NCBI GenBank assembly: GCA_041163265.1
Contig: JBEARL010000015.1
Span: forward strand, 1-22,444
Length of the DNA: 22,444 nt
DNA from: CSBr16-57R1 sp041163265
GTDB lineage: Bacteria > Actinomycetota > Nitriliruptoria > Nitriliruptorales > Nitriliruptoraceae
Reading direction: 5' to 3'
In this document: piece by piece, positions 19,749 through 22,444 of the stretch
Layout of the letters: each line of letters starts with the position of its first letter
Position numbering within the stretch: position 1 is the first letter of the stretch
The notes under the pieces: generated by a model
Seen by the model: only the letters and a program-made list of their open reading frames with translations
What the model was told of the DNA's origin: nothing
The model's database searches: none
Program-made: the position numbers and the translations under genes

Positions 19749-21481
19749 GGCGCCGCGGCGATCCCGACCCCGTCCGCCCCGCGCGCCGCGGCCGGTAGGT
19801 CCACCGGCAGCTGCCCGAGGGCCTCGCGGCGATGACGGACGGCCGCGCCGACGAGCCCGACGAACAGCGGGTGGGGGCGCGTGGGACGCGAGCGGAGCTC
19901 TGGGTGGGCCTGTGTCGCGGCGAAGAACGGATGGCCCGGCAGCTCGAGGAACTCGACGAGCGCGCCGTCCGGTGAGGTGCCCGACCACCGCAGCCCGGCC
20001 TCGGCCAGACGGTCGCGGTAGGCGTTGCTGACCTCGAAGCGGTGCCGGTGCCGCTCGGTCACGTCGGTCGCCCCGTACAGCGCGGCGACGAGGGAGCCGG
20101 GCTCGAGGTGCGCCGGGTACGCACCGAGACGCATCGTGCCGCCCTTGTCGGTGACCTCGCGCTGCGAGTCCATCAGGTCGATGACCGGGTGGGCCGCGTC
20201 GGGGTCGAACTCGCGGGAGTTCGCGTCCGGGATGCCGGCGACGTCGCGGGCGAACTCGATGACGGCGCACTGCAGCCCGAGGCAGAGGCCCAGGAACGGC
20301 ACGCCGGCCTCGCGGGCGTGGCGGATCGCGGCGACCTTGCCCTCGATGCCGCGGACGCCGAACCCGCCCGGCACGACGATCGCGTCGACACCCTCGAGGG
20401 GTCCACCCGGGTCACCGTCGGCGAGGTCGTCCGCAGCGACCCACCGGATCCCGACCTCGACGCCGTGGTGGATGCCGCCGTGCCGGAGCGCCTCGACCAC
20501 CGACAGGTACGCGTCGGGGAGGTCGACGTACTTCCCGACGACCGCGATCTCGACCCGCTCCTCGGTGCTGCGGGCCAGCTCGGCGATGCGCCGCCAGCCC
20601 TCGAGGTCCGGCGCCGGCGCCTCCATGCCGAGGCGGTCCAGGACGACCTCGTCCAGCCCCTCGTCGTGCATGGCGAGCGGCACCTCGTACAGCGAGGCCT
20701 GGTCGAGGGCGGCGATGACGGCGTCGACGTCGACGTCGCACTGCAGAGCGACCTTCTCGCGCAGGCCCGCCTCGAGGGGCCGGTCGGCGCGCAGCACGAG
20801 CACGTCGGGCTGGATGCCGATCGAGCGCAGCTCGCGGACCGAGTGCTGGGCGGGCTTCGTCTTCAGCTCGCCGGAGGCCGCGATGTAGGGCACGAGCGCG
20901 CAGTGGACGTAGACGAGGTTCTCGCGACCGAGGTCGTGACGCATCTGCCGGATCGCCTCGAGGAACGGCAGGCCCTCGATGTCCCCGACCGTGCCGCCGA
21001 CCTCGGTGATGACCACGTCCACGCCGCCCGGCACGGCGTCCTCGACGGCGAGGATGCGCGACTTGATCTCGTCGGTGACGTGCGGGATCACCTGGACCGT
21101 CCGACCGAGGTAGTCGCCCCGCCGCTCCTTCGAGATCACCGACGACCAGACCTGCCCCGAGGAGACGGACGAGCCGCGGCCGAGGTTCTCGTCGATGAAC
21201 CGCTCGTAGTGCCCGAGGTCGAGGTCCGTCTCGCCGCCGTCCTCGGTGACGAAGACCTCGCCGTGCTCGAACGGGTTCATCGTGCCCGGGTCGACGTTCA
21301 GGTACGGGTCGAGCTTCAGCATCGTCACGCGGAGGCCGCGCGCCTTCAGGAGGCGTCCGAGCGAGGCGGCCGTGATGCCCTTACCGAGGGCCGACGCGAC
21401 GCCGCCGGTGATGAAGACGTGTCGCGCGCCGCCGGCCGGCCGTCGGGTCCGGTGGGGACCCCCACGCTCCGCACGGCCCAC
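19745..21481 (-). CDS. pyrG: CTP synthase
   Basis: The 578-residue enzyme aminates UTP to CTP with glutamine and ATP. The N-terminal synthase domain has GGVASALGKG (26-35), KLDPYLNVDPGTMNPFEHGEVFVTEDGGETDLDLGHYERF (56-95) and SGELKTKPAQHSVRELRSIGI (203-223). The glutaminase domain has the nucleophile C400 in FLGLCLGLQ, and H526 with E528 in AHPELRSRP. The GTG at 21479-21481 is supported by GGAGGT four bases upstream. It adds about 20 Arg/Gly-rich residues before the usual family start (HVFITGG), slightly unusual. It leads the pyrG - Nudix - xerD unit, with its own -10 element and two leader hairpins. CTP made here feeds the same CDP-lipid step used by the pgsA-like enzyme and balances the Cmk reaction further down. 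Confidence 0.97.
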   Translation of the reverse strand: MGRAERGGPHRTRRPAGGARHVFITGGVASALGKGITAASLGRLLKARGLRVTMLKLDPYLNVDPGTMNPFEHGEVFVTEDGGETDLDLGHYERFIDENLGRGSSVSSGQVWSSVISKERRGDYLGRTVQVIPHVTDEIKSRILAVEDAVPGGVDVVITEVGGTVGDIEGLPFLEAIRQMRHDLGRENLVYVHCALVPYIAASGELKTKPAQHSVRELRSIGIQPDVLVLRADRPLEAGLREKVALQCDVDVDAVIAALDQASLYEVPLAMHDEGLDEVVLDRLGMEAPAPDLEGWRRIAELARSTEERVEIAVVGKYVDLPDAYLSVVEALRHGGIHHGVEVGIRWVAADDLADGDPGGPLEGVDAIVVPGGFGVRGIEGKVAAIRHAREAGVPFLGLCLGLQCAVIEFARDVAGIPDANSREFDPDAAHPVIDLMDSQREVTDKGGTMRLGAYPAHLEPGSLVAALYGATDVTERHRHRFEVSNAYRDRLAEAGLRWSGTSPDGALVEFLELPGHPFFAATQAHPELRSRPTRPHPLFVGLVGAAVRHRREALGQLPVDLPAAARGADGVGIAAAP

Positions 21482-21499
21482 GGCGACCTCCGGGCTCGT

Positions 21500-21537
21500 C
21501 CGGGGGCGTCCCCGGAGCGGACCGCGGCTGCGGTCCG
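21500..21537 (-). promoter_or_regulatory. Two adjacent hairpins in the pyrG leader
   Basis: In the short pyrG leader, 21518-21525 pairs with 21530-21537 (8 bp, 4-base loop), and 21500-21505 pairs with 21510-21515 (6 bp, 4-base loop). pyrG of Bacillus is controlled by leader attenuation, but the GGG start and pyrimidine-rich antiterminator of that system are not seen here. A role is inferred from position only. Confidence 0.35.
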
Positions 21538-21541
21538 TCGG

Positions 21542-21547
21542 ACGGTA
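21542..21547 (-). promoter_or_regulatory. Putative -10 element of pyrG
   Basis: GCTACCGTCCG on the minus strand has TACCGT; transcription would start near 21535 and leave a leader of about 54 bases. The 11 bases are the same as those before tRNA-Pro. A -35 is not clear (TCGACT-like at about 21564-21569). Confidence 0.45.
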
Positions 21548-21583
21548 GCGCCGTCGGCCGGTCGAGTCGACGACGCGACGCGC

Positions 21584-22444
21584 TCAGCCCGCCGTGGCCG
21601 CAGCGCCCGCGGCGCCGACCGCTCCGGCGCGTCCGCGGGCGGCGGCGAGCAGCCCCGCGGCGTGCTCGAGCCCCTTGTCCGCCGTCGCCTCGCCGCCGAG
21701 CATCCGCGACAGCTCGGCGACCCGTTCGCCCTCGGCGACCTCCCGCACGACCGTCACGGTCCGTCCGTCCCGCACGACCTTCTCGACGACGTGGTGGACG
21801 TCGGCGAACGCGGCGACCTGCGCGAGGTGGGTGACGCAGAGGACCTGGCGCCGTCGGGCGCCGGCCGCGAGGTGGGCGAGCTTCTCCCCGACGGCCAGCG
21901 CGGTCGTGCCGCCGACCCCGGCGTCGACCTCGTCGAAGACCAGCACCGACGCCTCGTCGACCTCGGCCAGGGCCACCTCCAGCGCGAGGGCCACCCGCGA
22001 CCGCTCGCCCCCCGAGGCCCCGTCGCCGATCCGGACGGGGCGCTCCCCGGGGTTGGCCGCGAGGAGGAACGCGACGTCGTCGAGCCCGGACGGCCCCGGA
22101 TCACCACCCGCCGGTCGCACCTCGACGTGGAGCGCCGCGTGACCGAGCCCGAGGTCGGCCAGATGACCGGCGACCTGCGCCGCGAGGCGGGCCGCCGCGG
22201 CCTCGCGGCCCCTCGTCACCGTCCCACCGGCGGTCCGGACGTCGGCGAGGGCCGCCTCCTCCTCGGCGCGGAGGGTGACCTCGTCGACCTCGAGTGCCTC
22301 GAGGTCGGCCAGTTCCCGCACGACCGCATCGTGGTGGGCCAGCACGTCGGCCGGCGTCGCGCCGAAGCGCCGCATCAGCGCCGTCAGATCGCGCTTGCGC
22401 AGCTGCAGCTCGTCGAGCCGGGCCGGATCCGCCTCGACGTCGCC
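21584..22444 (-). CDS. recN: DNA repair protein RecN, C-terminal part (5' end outside window)
   Basis: The frame is open from the window edge to a TGA at 21584-21586, giving 286 residues. RecN is an SMC-like ATPase that acts early in double-strand break repair. The visible part begins at the end of the coiled coil with DPARLDELQLRKRDLTALMRRFG, continues through the returning coil, and contains the ABC signature ASGGER (143-148 of the fragment), Walker B VLVFDEVDAGVGG (167-179), LAVGEKLAHLA and the switch VTHLAQVAAFAD (204-215, His206). The N-terminal Walker A half lies beyond base 22444. The last 20 residues are Ala/Gly-rich. It precedes pyrG on the same strand with a 102-base gap holding a promoter. 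RecN near pyrG is the mycobacterial order as well. Confidence 0.95.
   Translation of the reverse strand, partial: GDVEADPARLDELQLRKRDLTALMRRFGATPADVLAHHDAVVRELADLEALEVDEVTLRAEEEAALADVRTAGGTVTRGREAAAARLAAQVAGHLADLGLGHAALHVEVRPAGGDPGPSGLDDVAFLLAANPGERPVRIGDGASGGERSRVALALEVALAEVDEASVLVFDEVDAGVGGTTALAVGEKLAHLAAGARRRQVLCVTHLAQVAAFADVHHVVEKVVRDGRTVTVVREVAEGERVAELSRMLGGEATADKGLEHAAGLLAAARGRAGAVGAAGAAATAG

Overview
The window reads as a chromosomal core region of a very high-GC actinobacterium. The evidence is codons ending almost always in G or C, many GTG starts, GGAGG-type ribosome binding sites, a mycobacterial-type SerC, and two gene blocks whose content and order recall the Mycobacterium pyrG-xerD-scpAB-cmk-der and garA-merR regions. 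The standalone lysine/alanine-repeat protein and the fused cytidylate kinase/Der fit a deep-branching actinobacterium (Nitriliruptoria or Acidimicrobiia-like), but the class cannot be fixed from sequence alone. No mobile element, CRISPR array, phage gene or toxin-antitoxin pair was seen.

Layout. Bases 1-639 (+) are the C-terminal part of SerC, convergent with a PAC2-family protein (682-1575, -). Next come a perfect 16-bp hairpin, a 111-residue protein made almost wholly of K/A/R/P repeats (1745-2080, -), about 720 bases without a convincing gene, and rnhA (2804-3274, +). Everything from 3321 to the end is on the minus strand. Read in the direction of transcription (right to left) it runs: recN (cut by the window edge), promoter, pyrG - Nudix hydrolase - xerD; pdp; scpA - scpB - rluB - aroH - tyrA - aroA - cmk/der fusion; tRNA-Pro(GGG); pgsA-like - garA-like FHA - merR - D,D-carboxypeptidase - bifunctional-nuclease-like (DUF151); promoter, second merR - short hypothetical with an in-frame amber codon; promoter, azlC - azlD.

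Functional grouping. The first minus-strand run joins DNA repair and chromosome handling (RecN, XerD, ScpA, ScpB) with pyrimidine nucleotide supply (PyrG, Pdp, Cmk), ribosome and rRNA maturation (Der, RluB) and the shikimate end of aromatic synthesis (AroA, AroH, TyrA). The second joins a phospholipid synthase, a GarA-type phospho-switch, two MerR regulators, a cell-wall peptidase and a DUF151 protein. Nine junctions are 4-base stop/start overlaps (seven GTGA, two ATGA) and two are 8-base overlaps, so translational coupling is likely.

The most unusual points are: (i) the hypothetical gene after the second merR, whose reading frame continues for 53 codons past a TAG, all ending in G or C and none able to start translation; (ii) the histone-H1-tail-like protein with no other domain; (iii) a MerR leader with a promoter and a 10-bp stem-loop; (iv) an AT-rich promoter/operator-like island before azlC; and (v) recurring TACCGT and TAGCCT -10 elements, one placed exactly for leaderless translation.
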